DNA from: Cryptomeria japonica
Taxonomy: Eukaryota > Streptophyta > Pinopsida > Cupressales > Cupressaceae
Length of the DNA stretch: 64,000 nt
Direction: 5' to 3'
Assembly: GCF_030272615.1 (NCBI RefSeq)
Contig: NC_081414.1
Span: 238,115,233 to 238,179,232 of the forward strand
The translations under genes were made by a program, and so were the position numbers. Shown here piece by piece: positions 1-11,310 of the stretch. The notes under the pieces were generated by a model. The model had not been told where the DNA came from, ran no database searches, and saw only the letters and a program-made list of their open reading frames with translations. How positions within the stretch are numbered: position 1 is the stretch's first letter; each line of letters starts with the position of its first letter.

Positions 1-2160
1 TGTGTGGCTGTCAAACGACATGACTCCCACTAGATAAAGATGCAATCACCACTTGAAGAGATAACTGAGAGTGAATGTGCCCAACAGGATCATATGTGCT
101 TGTTTGAAGATATGCTGCTCAAATATGGAAGCCACATTAGTGCATTGCAAGATGCAGATGACAAGGATCCACTCCCACCGGTAAGTAGAGCTTATCTCCT
201 ATTATGGATGGAATGCATCATAGTCTTGGAGATAAGAAAAGAGTTAAAGAAAGGTGATTAAAGGCTTACACCAGATGAACTGGTGAAGCACTAAGTTGCC
301 TTAGGTGCATGAGATCATAGATATGCACCAGATCAACTAGATAGATAATGATGAGTTGTCGGTATAGAGATTGAAGGATATTTTTGTCACTTTGACAAAC
401 CAATTGATAGGAGAATTGGTCTATTTGATGAAGAAGGAAAGGTTGAGCAGTTGCTGACAGATGGGATTGGTGAAGGTTGATGACATGATGTCATCAAGGT
501 GTTTATCAGTAAATATGTCCACCGGTAATTCTAACAAAGTGCGAATGCAAAAGGATTCCCATCTGATGAAGATATGCATGAGGTAGGTTGGCATGTTTGC
601 TGACTGATTTAGGTGTTCCACCAGAAGAGAAGAAAAGTGCAAGGTTGAAGGCAGACTGGTTAGGGTAGAACCGACATGGTCTGTGAATCGGTAGATGAAC
701 CCGGTTATATGGTTGGTCAATGATCTTGTCCGGATTGACATATAAGATCTAGCAAAGGTAGATGCCAAAAAAAGTGACCATGTGGAGGTGAAGTGGCATG
801 CATGCATAGGTCAGTATGATGTGTCAGTGAGGTCGTTGGCGACCGGTCCAACATTTAATGATGACTGAGAAGCTCGAGGAAGAAAAATAGAGGATTGTGA
901 CTCTTGATGAAGGAGATAGTAGAGATCTAGAAAAGATTGATCTTGTAGATCGAAGAGGATGAAGGCGCATCACTCACATGATTGATCAGAAAAAAGGCCG
1001 AAAAACATTCTACAGATGGCTAAAGAGAGAAGATGTGTTTTGCAAGGCAGACAGATGGGTGATGGTCATTGATTGAGTAATAAACATTGATCAAGGACAT
1101 GATATTAGATTGGATTTGATATGTCATTATGATCAGAGATTAGATCAAATGTAGATTCAGTGCATGGAGGAAACCCTAATCGTGCCAATATTCAAACTCA
1201 TGTCTTGATGGGAAAATCTAGCTATAAGAGTACGAGCCAAAGAAATTGTTTGTTGCTGCTGAATGAGAGAGTATTTTTGCTACATGTAAGAGTGAATCAG
1301 TCAAGTAATCAATGAGAATTAAAGAGAAGAGACTCAGTGTGCAAGTGAGAAATGGGTTGAAGAGTTCAACTAGTAATAGTGAGGTAACCGATAGCTGACC
1401 ATTGAGTCTGACAAAGAAGAGTTGCAGAAGATTGCAGAGAAGGCAAGTTGAGAACCAACAGGAATTAGATGGTAGACATATGACTAAGTTATCAAGACTG
1501 GTGGTGGATAGCAGTAGTGTGGTAGAGAGAATTGAGAACCGACAAAAAACAAATTCGACATAGAAGAAGAAGAGGCTGAACCAGCAAAGGTGTAGTAGAG
1601 AGTGGGTTGGAGCAGAAGATAAAGTTCTTGTAGAGAAAAGACAAAGAGAGAACCAACAGAGATTCGAAGAGAGGAGAACTAGTGGAGAGACATACATGAG
1701 AATTACAAATTTCTTTTTTAACAAGAAGATAAATTTTGTATTCAAAATATGATTTTGTAGATCATTGAGTTGGAGCTCGGTGCAGGGGTTGGTGCTCCTT
1801 GGGTTGGTGCCCTAAAATCAGGGGTTTCTACTCCTTGGGTTGGTGCCCTAAAGCAGGATTGGTACTGCTTAGGTTGGTGCCCTAAATGTTGTAACCAAGG
1901 TTTTCATTATGAGGCTAGATTGGAGTAGTAGTCTCTAGCAATACTTCTCATCAAGGTTTTTCCCATCTTGGGTTTCCTCGTACATTTGGTGTTATGCGAT
2001 GTCCCTTGTATGTGTGGTTACATTTATGCGAGTCTGCCTTCTAATCGGTATGTCTGCTTCATGTTAGATCTGTTAACCGGTATACACATATAGGATAGAA
2101 AAGAGAAAAGTTTGGAAATCATTGATTCACCCCTGCTTTCAGTGACATCTAGTGTTCAAT
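1..2160 (+). other. copia-type leader/LTR-like region, no intact gene
   Basis: No long open frame on either strand. A 73-codon frame at 40-261 contains a strong splice-donor match (G at 180 followed by GTAAGT), so it could be an exon scrap, but I recognise no family. The 3' part (about 1760-2160) resembles the end of a plant copia LTR: repeated GGTTGGTGCCCTAAA phrases, then AAGGTTTTTCCCATC and GGGTTTCCTCG, then TTGATTCACCCCTGC. This resemblance is from memory of plant LTRs and is an inference. The start of the LTR is not visible and no TGGTATCAGAGC primer site follows. Confidence 0.3.
1788..1888 (+). repeat. short degenerate tandem motif GGTTGGTGCYC
   Basis: GGTTGGTGCTCC, GGGTTGGTGCCCTAAA (twice), ATTGGTACTGC and GGTTGGTGCCCTAAA follow one another at 15-35 bp spacing. 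It is an internal duplication inside LTR-like sequence, and no function is visible. Confidence 0.6.
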
Positions 2161-2277
2161 AGTATATGTATATGTATACATATACATATACATATTTATG
2201 TATATACATAAACATATTTATGTATGTATATATATATATATATACATATCTCATACACATCTCATACATATCTCATA
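2161..2277. repeat. AT microsatellite and CTCATACACAT repeat
   Basis: A run of TATATG/TATACA dinucleotides is followed by three CTCATACAYAT-like units. It ends directly at the AAGAGGGGGAA tract that precedes the copy A terminus. Confidence 0.85.
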
Positions 2278-2309
2278 AGAGGGGGAATGTTGTAAGACAG
2301 ATAGAATTC

Positions 2310-3990
2310 CCTATCAAACAGATTCAGATGACTCATTTTCTTTCAGGCTATAATAACAAGTGAAAGCAAAGCCTCAAGGAATCACGAGTAACAAGATTTA
2401 TAAACTGAAACCATAGTGGGTTGTATTTATATCAGCTTGTCATGTAGATTAACCAATTAAAACACTTTTCCTCTTCAAGATATAAAGAAAGAAACATCCT
2501 GAATAGGTTAACTATCATTTCTTTATAGCTCTGAAAATACTAATATTCAACAACAACTTCAAAGATTTATCGTACAATACATAGACCAACTATAAACCTA
2601 CGGAAGAGAGGGTACAAAAATAAAATATTGTTTATCAATCTCCCCACAATTCATGCCAGAACAATTAATGGGACAGGTGACAGGTTGGAGGTGTAGATTG
2701 AGATAGGAGTAGACTGAAATCCAGTTGTATCCAAGAAAGATTAGGTTTTCAGTTAGTCTTTAATGTTGAAGATTGACAATAGATATGGGAGAAATGGACA
2801 TCTTAGGAAAGGCAGTGAGTAATTGGGATTATCTTCCAACATATCTGAAGCTTATTTCTTATTAGTTTTTAGCAATCAAAATCATTTTTATTAGTGGGAT
2901 TTATATTACGATATAATATTAGAATTTAATTGCATAATTGTTGAGTTAAATTGGTTCACTCATATTTCATGAGTAGTGGTTCAAATGAATAGATATCTAG
3001 TGAGGTGATGCATACATGACTGAAGCATCAAGACTTCCTAAGAGTAGGTCACCCATCCTAATAATTTTTCTGACTCAAACATGAGAAACTCCATGATTAA
3101 GTATGCTTGAATTGAAGTAATACTAAGATGATTGACCTCATTCGAAGTTCCAATACTTCACTAATCAAACCATCTTAAATACATTCATCATAATTATATA
3201 TTGATTAGATTCTTTTATATAACAACTTAATTCTTAAGCTCCCACCAAAATTTGCTCGCCTAATGTATTTCACAAAGTCTACCGTGATATGCCAAAGGTC
3301 ACAAAATGCATGCATCATTAAGTAAAACCTATCAACCTTTCAATTAGATCTAGGCTAACCCAAAGAATAATAAACTTGTTAAAAATTTGTAACAAGTACC
3401 TCTAGCCATTGAGGAGCATCCAAAGAAATTCCTGAGGAGTCAAAGAAATGATCACAAAGTATAGATGATGCTACTGTTGCTTCCATCTTCACCATTAGAA
3501 CTAACAGTGTGATACGATGCATTGGTATAACGAGCAAAACTAACATAACAGGAGCACTAGCAACTTCCAGTACATTTATTGCATTTTGGTATTTGACTGT
3601 TGTATTTTTGGGCTTGTTTTTTGATCCTGTCTCCTCCACACTGTTACCTCCACTGCATTGGTTTTTAGAGATTCCACCAAATGCTTATTTTTGTTGTTCA
3701 GTATCCAGCCTAACTTCAATTACAATGTTAAGTACCTCCAACAAAATACTAACAGCGGTCAATCAAGAAGATATTAAAACAAAATAATATTTTACAATAA
3801 TATTATAATATCAAAAAAGAGGTCTGAGAATTTACATTACTTAGATAGAACGAGTAAAGAAATTTTTTGTTTTGAACATAATAGTAAAATCTTAAATTTT
3901 TAGGTTGTTAAATTAATATGATTTTTTCTTATGTAGAAAATTAGAGAGATGAGTAAAAGAAAGCTTTTTAAGAAAATGATAGTGAACTTT
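2310..3990. other. non-coding first part of copy A
   Basis: No domain is recognised. The minus-strand frame at 3639-3379 (86 codons) is conserved in copy C (59,311-59,051) but the conservation is explained by the recent duplication. In copy D the equivalent stretch is not open. I leave it as non-coding. Confidence 0.5.
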
Positions 3991-3999
3991 AATCTTTCA

Positions 4000-4896
4000 G
4001 ATTCAAAAAATTATGAATTTATTAAAAATACGATTAGCCCTAACAAATAAATATATGAATTTAAAAGAAGATTGAAATTACATTATAGTAGATGTAATAG
4101 AAAATAATCATAAAATAAAATTTGAAACTCAACTTCTGAAAGATCAAGTAAAGTATTGATGTAGATAGATGAATGTGGTTGCTCAAGATTCTTAGAGAAT
4201 GACTTTAAGATCAAGATGAGTTGACCATCAAATGGACATTAGAACAATATGATACAAGAAGATGTCTAAATGGGACAAGAGGCATCTTTAAATTGAATTC
4301 TCAATAGGACAACCAAAGGCTAGGATTAAGCAGTTTAATGGATGGTTATGATTAAATGAGGATTAGGGTTATGCTGGAAAGATGTACTCATGTGACAAGT
4401 GTCACATGATAAACAACATATAGGGCTTAGGATAAGGTTAGGGAGCATTCTTATAGGAATGACCAAGATTAAGAGGTTTAAGTTAAAATGGATGGATAGG
4501 ATATAAAGTTAGTTTGACTTTTGGGAAGGTGTCGAAGTTTAATGAATTAGGGACAAGGCTTAGTTAAATATGTGAAGCCAACAAGGTGGGACACTTGTTA
4601 AATAACTACAAATTTCAATTATGAACCATGTGAACACAATGAGGGGTGAGGATTGAATAGATGAAGATTAAGGTAAAATAAGAATTTATTAAATTAAATA
4701 GCTACATTTTTATTTAATTAATGGGATAGGATAAAGGTGAAATTAATTAAATAAATAAATCATATTTATTTCATTTAGGATTTTAGGGTAGAAAAAGGGG
4801 TTAATGAAGGAAACAATGTATATATATGTAAATAATTGGTTTAGGGTAGGCTAAAATTAGGTGTGGGTAGGCAATGGACAATGTTAGGTATCTACA
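4000..4896 (-). mobile_element. LTR of a Ty3/gypsy (Tat-like) element, minus strand
   Basis: Read on the minus strand, a purine tract AAAAGGGGAAAAA (4897-4911) is followed by TGTAGATACCTAACATTG, a polypurine tract joined to an LTR start. The same junction occurs at 60,542 and 35,202, and on the plus strand at 47,437 (GAGGGGAAAAA then TGTATACACC). The body carries a hairpin motif, CATGTGACA and TGTCACATG around a 2-nt loop (4391-4410), that recurs in all these LTRs. The left end is not resolved, and 4000 is a guess. The adjoining internal region is not a gypsy coding region, so this is a solo or truncated LTR. Confidence 0.6.
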
Positions 4897-4929
4897 TTTT
4901 TCCCCTTTTAGAGATGATGTTGCAAAAAG

Positions 4930-5440
4930 AAATCATTTCAAAGAAGATTATTTTGTAAGTTGTATTTTTACATGGAAAAAATTAGACATTTTAAAATTTT
5001 CTAGATGTTTTCAATAAATGTCATTTATTTAGACATAGTTCCTATTATATTATTCTCTTAGTCACAACAAAAATGGTTTTTATTTGGAAGATTAACAAAC
5101 TTGAGGCTATGAGTGAGGCTGACACTAGGGTAGAAAAATGGGTTATGGAGGAGAAGGACAAATAGATTTGCGAAGCTACAAGAAATATGGATTGTAAATT
5201 AGAGTATTGGTATAAAGTTGTGGGATGCAAAAAGACCTTAGTGAGAAGGTGTCTCAAAGAAATGAGAACAAGATTGTAATGGATATTAAGGAAGGCTAAG
5301 AGATCCTTAAGTGTAAAATCAAGGAGATGTCCAAGAGAAGCCAAGAGATGGTTTTGAAGAATTTGTCTCCCCTATAGGATATTTAGGAGGAAATTGATTG
5401 TAGGAAAGCTAAGTGAAAGAGACATGCTATGTCCCCCTCT
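4930..5440 (+). pseudogene. gag-like or ORF1-like coiled-coil fragment
   Basis: On the plus strand two frames give charged, helix-prone peptides: KINKLEAMSEADTRVEKW near 5070-5130 and MDIKEG-stop-EILKCKIKEM near 5278-5330. Several TAG/TAA stops and a frameshift break it. The composition suggests a coiled coil, as in retroelement ORF1/gag tails, but no family motif is present. Copy C has the same fragment with a 12-bp deletion. Confidence 0.3.
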
Positions 5441-5539
5441 ACTTTGAACGAAGCCCCTTTCTTCTATGGTTAAAGATACTCTGCATTCTTATTTCAATAA
5501 AAGAAAGAAAGAAATATTCTGATTTCTTCCATTCTATCA

Positions 5540-6977
5540 TTTGAATCAAATAACTCCTCAAAATTAATTCTTTCAAATTGTGAATAACCTTTACATATAA
5601 TAATTGCCTAGTTTCTTACAAATTATCCATCTTCATTTAGTTTGTTTCTATCCATTTGATTGCTATCACATTCTTGTTTGCTGGACTTGCTCCCAATTAC
5701 CAAGTCTATTTTTTCTCAATCTGATTCAATTCTTCTTCCATTTCTTGTATCCAGCCTTCATCCATGTTAGATCTAGAATCAAATTTCCCATAATCTTCAT
5801 TTTTTTATGTAACATTTACGTCCAAAAACTTTGAAGTAGTTGACAATTAGAGGTCTTCCACGCCATAGCTCATAAGGAGTGTTGCAAAATTTCACTCTTA
5901 GTTGTCGTCTATTAAGAATATGGACTTTAGTATGGAATGCTTGTTTCTAATAAATATGAGGTATATTTTCCTCTTTTAACATTTTTCTTTCCCCATGTCA
6001 AATAGTTCTATTTTTTTTTCTACTACTCCATTTTGCTAAGGAGTTCTAGAAGGAAATAGATGTCTCTTTATTCGATGTTCTTAATAAAAAATTCAAATTC
6101 ATTTGAGGTAAAACTACCTCCTCTATCTAATGTTAGATAATTGATTCTACTATTCATTTTGTTTTCAACCATTGACACAAAAATCTTAAGCATACTAAAT
6201 GCCTCTGAGTTTTTTCTCAAGAATGTAACCCAACTCATCCTAGAGAAATCATCAATAATAACATGAAGCATCTTTCACCTTAAAGAATCTTTGTTTTTTT
6301 TAGTCTACAAAAGTTAGTATTGACGAGCTCCAAAGATTTTGTAGAAGATAACTCAGTCTCAAACCTTGTCCTAGTTTACTTCCCAATCTAATTTTTTTTC
6401 CATAAGTTGTTTGTAGGATTGACAATCTTTGGCATGTCTCTGATTGCATGCATAGAGCTAATCTTCACAAGATTCTCAAAGTTGATGTATCTCATTCTTT
6501 TGTTCCATATCAAAGATTTAATTGTTTGTCCTAGAAGATAGTTTATTTTATTATTTTCCCTTAGGTTATATACTTTTTCTTAAATTTGGGTTCCTTCTAC
6601 CACTAATATTCTAGATCTTTCCTTCCTAATTTCATAGCCCTTACAGTGAAAAGCGAGATTGTTATCTTTCCTAAAAATTTGTATTGCATGGAGAAGATTG
6701 TTATTGAGACCCTTAGCATAGAGAATATCTTCTATATTGTTCTTCCTATCAATAGTTATTACTCCCTATCCAAAAATCATTTTAGAGGAGTCACCTTAAA
6801 TATAATTGCGCCTCCAATCCATTTCTCAAGATTGGTGAAATTACTTTTTTCACATGTCATGTGGTCAAAATAGATACTTTCAATCACCAAAGGGCTTTTA
6901 TCTTCTTTTGTATGGAAGCCAATCCACACAGGTATAGAGTTTTCAATATTATTGTTAGTTTCTTGGGTGTAAGACAC
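5540..6977 (-). pseudogene. Ty1/copia pol fragment (protease edge to integrase)
   Basis: Minus-strand reading gives, in order, a degenerate protease edge (YFDHMTCEKSNF, cf. the usual DSGxxxHMT, active-site triplet lost), a GAG pre-integrase stretch (SLIWNKRMRYINFENL, about 6510-6480), and an integrase core with IDDFSRMSWVTFL, then LTLDRGGSFTSNEF (6271-6068) and finally QNGVVEKK near 6030. These cover the D, D and E catalytic positions. Downstream is the usual TPYELWRGRPLIVNYFKVFG stretch (about 5880-5820). Frameshifts and stops, including TAG at the first Gln of TPQQNG, make it dead. RT and RNase H are missing. The same defects are in copy C, so they predate that duplication. Confidence 0.85.
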
Positions 6978-6984
6978 CTTAGTA

Positions 6985-8095
6985 AGATTTATAATATAAA
7001 TAAAATTATAACTTTTCTTTAGGGCTTCAACCCAAGGAAGAAAATAGACACTAAATAATTTTTTTAGGGCTTCAACCCAAGTTCATTACTCTTTCATAAT
7101 TACAACACTTATGGAATGATGATTTATCCGCAAATTAGCATGAATAATTAATTAATTTCTATAATAATAACTCAACATGACTACATCAACTAATTTGACA
7201 AATTGCATCTAGCACACTTCTGGGTGTACTCAAATGTAGCTACTTTTAGATCACTACCTCCAATAAGTATTATAAATTTATTTACACACTTCCACACAAC
7301 ACACCAACATCACATAAAACTAATATCTGCATTTCCCCCCATTTCCAGACATGCATAACATATTGAAATACATTAAGGAAAATAATTTCCACAACCAAAT
7401 AAATTCCCAAGGGCAATCAAAATTCAAATTTGTAGATACGGAGAAGACAATATTTTCCGAAAATAAAATGCAAAAGTAAGAGCCATCAACCTGCAATTCG
7501 CAAAACCAAAAGTTGAAGTTGAAACCTTAAATTGTCAAGCCTTCTCAAATCGAATTCGCAATCCAATCTTCCAAACCAAATTCGAGAGCCTCTCGCAATG
7601 ATTTTCCATATGATTAACCTATGCACAGACCAACAGGCCAAAATAAATTGAAAAATTAAATTTTAGACTATAGTTTTTCCCACTAATAGAAAAATTCCAA
7701 AAACCATATATCTTACTTAGCTTTGCAAAGTTCGAAAAATACATAATATGAATATATATTTCTTACCTACTCAATCAAGCCAACCAATTGAAAATAAGGG
7801 TAGGTAAAATAAATCAAACTCAACTACTTTAATATAGAAACGACAATCAATTAGGAAATACAAATATTTCCTTAAAATTAGATGGTAGGTTAAAATAATA
7901 TTATTTACAAATAATATTCCATATTTTAAATAAATAATTCCCACACAATAATTTATAAATAATTATCATTATTCTTAATAACACCAATAAATAAATAAAA
8001 TAAAATAAATCGAACTCAAATAAATAATTAAATTAAAATCAATAAATAAAATTCATCTCAACAATAAATCAAACAAATTAAATAATTAGTTCGGA
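6985..8095. other. AT-rich non-coding LTR-like sequence
   Basis: No open frame of interest. A 45-bp unit with TTTAGGGCTTCAACCCAAG is present twice (about 7018 and 7063). The right part (7740-8095) is full of AATTAAATAAATAAA runs like those in the gypsy-type LTRs of this window. It is shared with copies B and C. Confidence 0.5.
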
Positions 8096-8099
8096 TATT

Positions 8100-8892
8100 T
8101 TGAGACATGGAGGTTATACTAGTCCATGGCCATGTCAAACCCCTCTTCCTCCATCTCCATGTCAGACACAATTTGTACACCAGACTTGGTCAAAGAATTG
8201 GGGGTTTTGACAATCGAAGAGGGTTTAACCTCATGATCTTTGGCAAAACCCCTCATGCCTGACAGGGTTGTCACAATTGTTGGCATGATTCACTAGGCTA
8301 TTTTCAAAAAAAGATAACAAGCAGAAATGCAAAAAACATCTTTTGTTATGCCTAAAATGATTCAATATCATAAAGTTGTAAGAGAAGATACTAGCATAGT
8401 TATCGTTAAGTGCAATGTACCTCATTATCACTTTAGCCATATTTGCCGAAAGTGATTGTAGGTCCTTCTTGTTATAACCATTGTCCACCATCTTTCACAC
8501 ACTATTTCTCTCACTTTTTTTGTCGAAGTAGGCAGAATGGCTTCTTTCGTCACCTTCTTATTTCTATAAAACTTCTTGCCATCCATCTACAAGCTAGTTA
8601 TCCCCGCAATGAAGGCTTTGTATATTCTAAACTCTGCTCCAAAAACTGTGAGGATACATTTCTTCCAATTATTCACAAAATCCTCTATCAATTTTGAGTC
8701 ATTGCCATGAAGCCTCTTGAGATACGACACAAGACAACCATTAGTAATCTCCATCCACAACTTCCTATTATTTTCCCATTTCTCATAGGAAGTAGACTCT
8801 ATTCTAGTTTTGTAACATCCTATAAGTAGTATACCTTTGTAAAATTGGGTGTAAGAATAAAACCCAAACCAAGGCAATGAAAACCTAGACAA
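8100..8892 (-). pseudogene. ORF3-like gene fragment downstream of LINE RNase H
   Basis: Minus-strand frames 8892-8587 and 8491-8231 match, in the same order, the ORF3 pseudogene of LINE-2 (37,063-35,539). Matching segments are YEKWENNRKLW against FDKWKKNKEVW, FVNNWKKCILTVFGAEF against FVNRWKKGVLRAYGANY, MRYIALNDNYASIFSYNF against MRYIMLDGKYASIFSYHF, and SDMEMEE against SDMEMED near 8150. It is cut off at about 8097 by AT-rich LTR-like DNA. The family resembles plant 'putative transposon protein' ORFs with a VTGL motif, and its function is unknown. Copy C carries the C-terminal part (63,720-64,000). Confidence 0.65.
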
Positions 8893-9430
8893 AAAAGAAA
8901 TCTCTAGAAAACTTGGTTTTAAAATTTGAACCCAAATCCCATGAAAGGTAATTACTCATTCGATAATCTGTCATCATTAATGTGATATGAGTGGCCAATA
9001 CATTCAACATCCTTGCTTTCAAGTCAAACAATTGTATCGGGAAAGTTTCCCTTGCCGTCCACCACCATATGTCCACATAATCTACACCAATGTTCACCTG
9101 GTGGTCCGTTAGCATGTTACCTTCCCGATTAACATGGGAATTTTTGAATTTGTCCAATTTTATAATCATGATGTGGCACTCTTGAATTAACTTCTTGATA
9201 GTCTATCTAGGCTCAGTATGTTTACTCACACATCTAATGATGTTAGCGGAATCACTTTCAAGCCACACTTTATTGAACCCTTCTTTGATAGTCATGGTTA
9301 ACCCAATGTAATTATCTTTTTCCTTTATAAAGTAGTTTGTCAGGGTGCCTAGTGGGAGTGCCACCACTGAAACAAGCCTACCATTGTGGTCACAAGAAAC
9401 TCTCCTACAACTAGCTAGCCTAGGAATACT
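8885..9430 (-). pseudogene. LINE RNase H domain fragment
   Basis: The minus strand reads CDHNGRLVSVVALPLG, then GLTMTIKEGFNKVWLESDS, then HVNREGNMLTDHQVN. This is the order of plant LINE-type RNase H: the strand after the first Asp, the helix, LESDS with the Asp/Ser pair, and the NREGN loop with its final Asp. The N-terminal catalytic strand (INVDG) is not present, so the domain is truncated at about 9430. It is followed on the minus strand by the ORF3 fragment, as in LINE-2. Confidence 0.75.
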
Positions 9431-9469
9431 CTCATCACAACATCATGTTAAATACTATAAAAAAGGAAA

Positions 9470-9780
9470 ATATAAAGAATCCCTAGGAGTATGAGAAAAT
9501 ATTAAGTCTATCATAAAAAAGATGTTGCTAGTTCTTTGAAATTAACTCCTGCAAGTATAGGAGGTGTGACGATAAAATATTAAATCTACAAATTAGCACC
9601 CTTAAAAAAAAGCCTCACTATCAATCACACCTTGTTCAAGAACCACGATAAGGAAAGATTGAGTGCAAGGAAGAGGCAAATTCTCTTTCCACACAAAGGA
9701 TGGTTTGTGTAATAGCACTTTTATCCAATGACTTAATTAAGTAATTATAGTGAAAGTAACTTTGACATAGAGTAAATATA
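9470..9780. repeat. dispersed about 300-bp repeat, copy 1
   Basis: Similar to 38,520-38,800: shared phrases include GATGTTGCTAGTTC, AAGAACCACGATAAGG and AAAGATTGAGTG followed by AAGGAAGAGGCA. Both copies sit between degenerate LINE segments. The class is unknown. Confidence 0.6.
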
Positions 9781-11310
9781 AGAAATGACGAGTAGGATTG
9801 GAAGCATCCGTAGGAGTGTGACTAGGGTTTCTATTGGGGAGGCAGATGATCCAAGGGAAGGTGATGATGATGGTGAGGAGGACATTTACTCCGCTCTTCC
9901 CCTTTCTTTTTCTCTGTTCCTATCCCTATCCTTATGTCATTGCCCTTGGTTCTCTGTCATTTGTCTTTCTGTTTGTGGGTGATGATTTGGTGTGGAGATG
10001 AAAGAAGGTGGTTGCGGAGACAACTGAGGTGTTTTTGGTGGCAGATGGTGCTATTGGGTGGTGCTTGGGTTTTGATGCAAACACCCCTGTGTCAACCTGA
10101 TTTTTTGATGCTGCTGCGGCCACTGTGTTGCGTTAGTAGGTGTTTTTGGATACTAAAGATATATCTCTGTTTATTGTGGGTGCCCTATTGGTGTTATATT
10201 TTTATTTTATTTATTCTTCTCGTAGAGGTGGATGTGGTGTGGAGGGTCTTGCTAATGGAAGGGTGCAGAGGTGGAAATGGTGTAGTGGGTTTTGCTGCCA
10301 AGATGTTTTATTGCGGCAAACTTCCATCTCGAACAAGTTTTTGTGCTTTGATAACTACTGGGTGGGTGATCCTCTGATTCTTGGAGGAGGGCTTGTTTGG
10401 GACGTGTTGCACCCTTATGCCAAGGTCGTTGTTTCTCTCATTTTATCTAGATGCAGAGGAGGTGTTTGGGATCTGGCTGGAGCTCCCACAATCTAGCTCA
10501 TCATTGGCATTTTGAGCTCATTACTCCTTTCAAGTTATTTTTTTCCCTCAAAGTGGTCTTTGTTATTACAAGGGGCCTCTATGTGTGGGGTCTATTTTTT
10601 CTTGTTTTGTAGCCTCTTGGGGTTTCCTCTTTTTTTTTTTTTTTTTTTCAAGAGAATCTCTAGCTTTGTTCAGGGTTTGTTTGTTCTACCTTTATCAGTT
10701 AGTTTTATTGAGGCAGATCATTCTTCTACTAAGGGGAAAAATTATGGGTTGATTTTAGTGGAACAGATCTTGTTGGGGGCTTTCAATGCCCTGTTTTTCA
10801 AGGTCAGATGGTTGATTGTTGATTTCTCTTTGTTGCTAGGCTTTTGTCCTTGTTCTCATATAGAGGTGGAGATCTTGGTTAAGCTTATATTCTTGGAGTT
10901 GGAATGGTGCAAGCCTCTTCTTCAAGTTTTGGTTTTGGGATCCTTCTTAAAGATTAGCTATCCAGCAAAGCGTTATGGTCCTAGATCTTGGTTGCTAGAC
11001 TTTGGTTCATGGTATGAAGCTTTGTTCTCTCCACTGATAGATGGTTTCCATCTTTTCAGGTCCTATTGAGGTGGTTCCCCATACTATTGAGGTGGAAAGG
11101 TTCTTTTCTATTAGAGGTGCAACTATCAGATGCTTTGAGGTTGTTCGATTCATCTTGGTGGTTTTGGGAGCCATTACAAAATGCAAATCAAAGGTTAGGG
11201 GAGTCTTTAAAAATCCCCATTGATGCTCTACAAAAAGGATTGTTAGGATATTGTCAAGACAAATACAAACACACAAGCAACAAAACCAAGTGGTAGTGTT
11301 AGAAACCACA
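9781..11310. other. unassigned GT-rich region
   Basis: Strongly T/G-rich on the plus strand, including a run of about 20 T at 10,630-10,649. Several plus-strand frames of 60-185 codons exist (for example 10,512-11,069), but they overlap one another, have low-complexity Phe/Leu/Val-rich translations and match nothing I know. They are probably a by-product of the strand bias. A degenerate retroelement is likely but not demonstrable. Confidence 0.35.

Larger units (their letters stand above)
2288..8494. repeat. composite dispersed repeat, copy A
   Basis: This 6.2-kb stretch matches 57,918-64,000 (copy C) nearly base for base. It also matches 52,364-54,960 (copy B, lacking the part equivalent to about 3380-6968) and, more distantly, 32,173-38,400 (copy D). 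It begins with a purine tract AAGAGGGGGAA followed by TGTTGTAAGACAG, which looks like a polypurine tract plus an LTR start. Inside, in order, are unassigned LTR-like sequence, a minus-strand gypsy-type LTR, a coiled-coil-like fragment, a minus-strand copia pol fragment and AT-rich non-coding DNA. Homology with copy C runs to the window edge, so the right end is not defined. Copy A lacks about 45 bp near 3250 that B, C and D have. Confidence 0.85.

Noticed and set aside
1218-1745. 175-codon minus-strand frame
   Set aside because: Leu/Phe/Ser-rich, antisense to purine-rich LTR-like DNA; no domain and no support from any repeat copy.
3379-3787. Conserved overlapping frames on both strands in copies A and C
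   Set aside because: Conservation is due to recent duplication; the frame is not kept in copy D.
10512-11069. 185-codon plus-strand frame
   Set aside because: Low-complexity Phe/Leu/Ser-rich translation driven by T-rich DNA with a 20-T run; no motif, overlapping frames on both strands look equally good.
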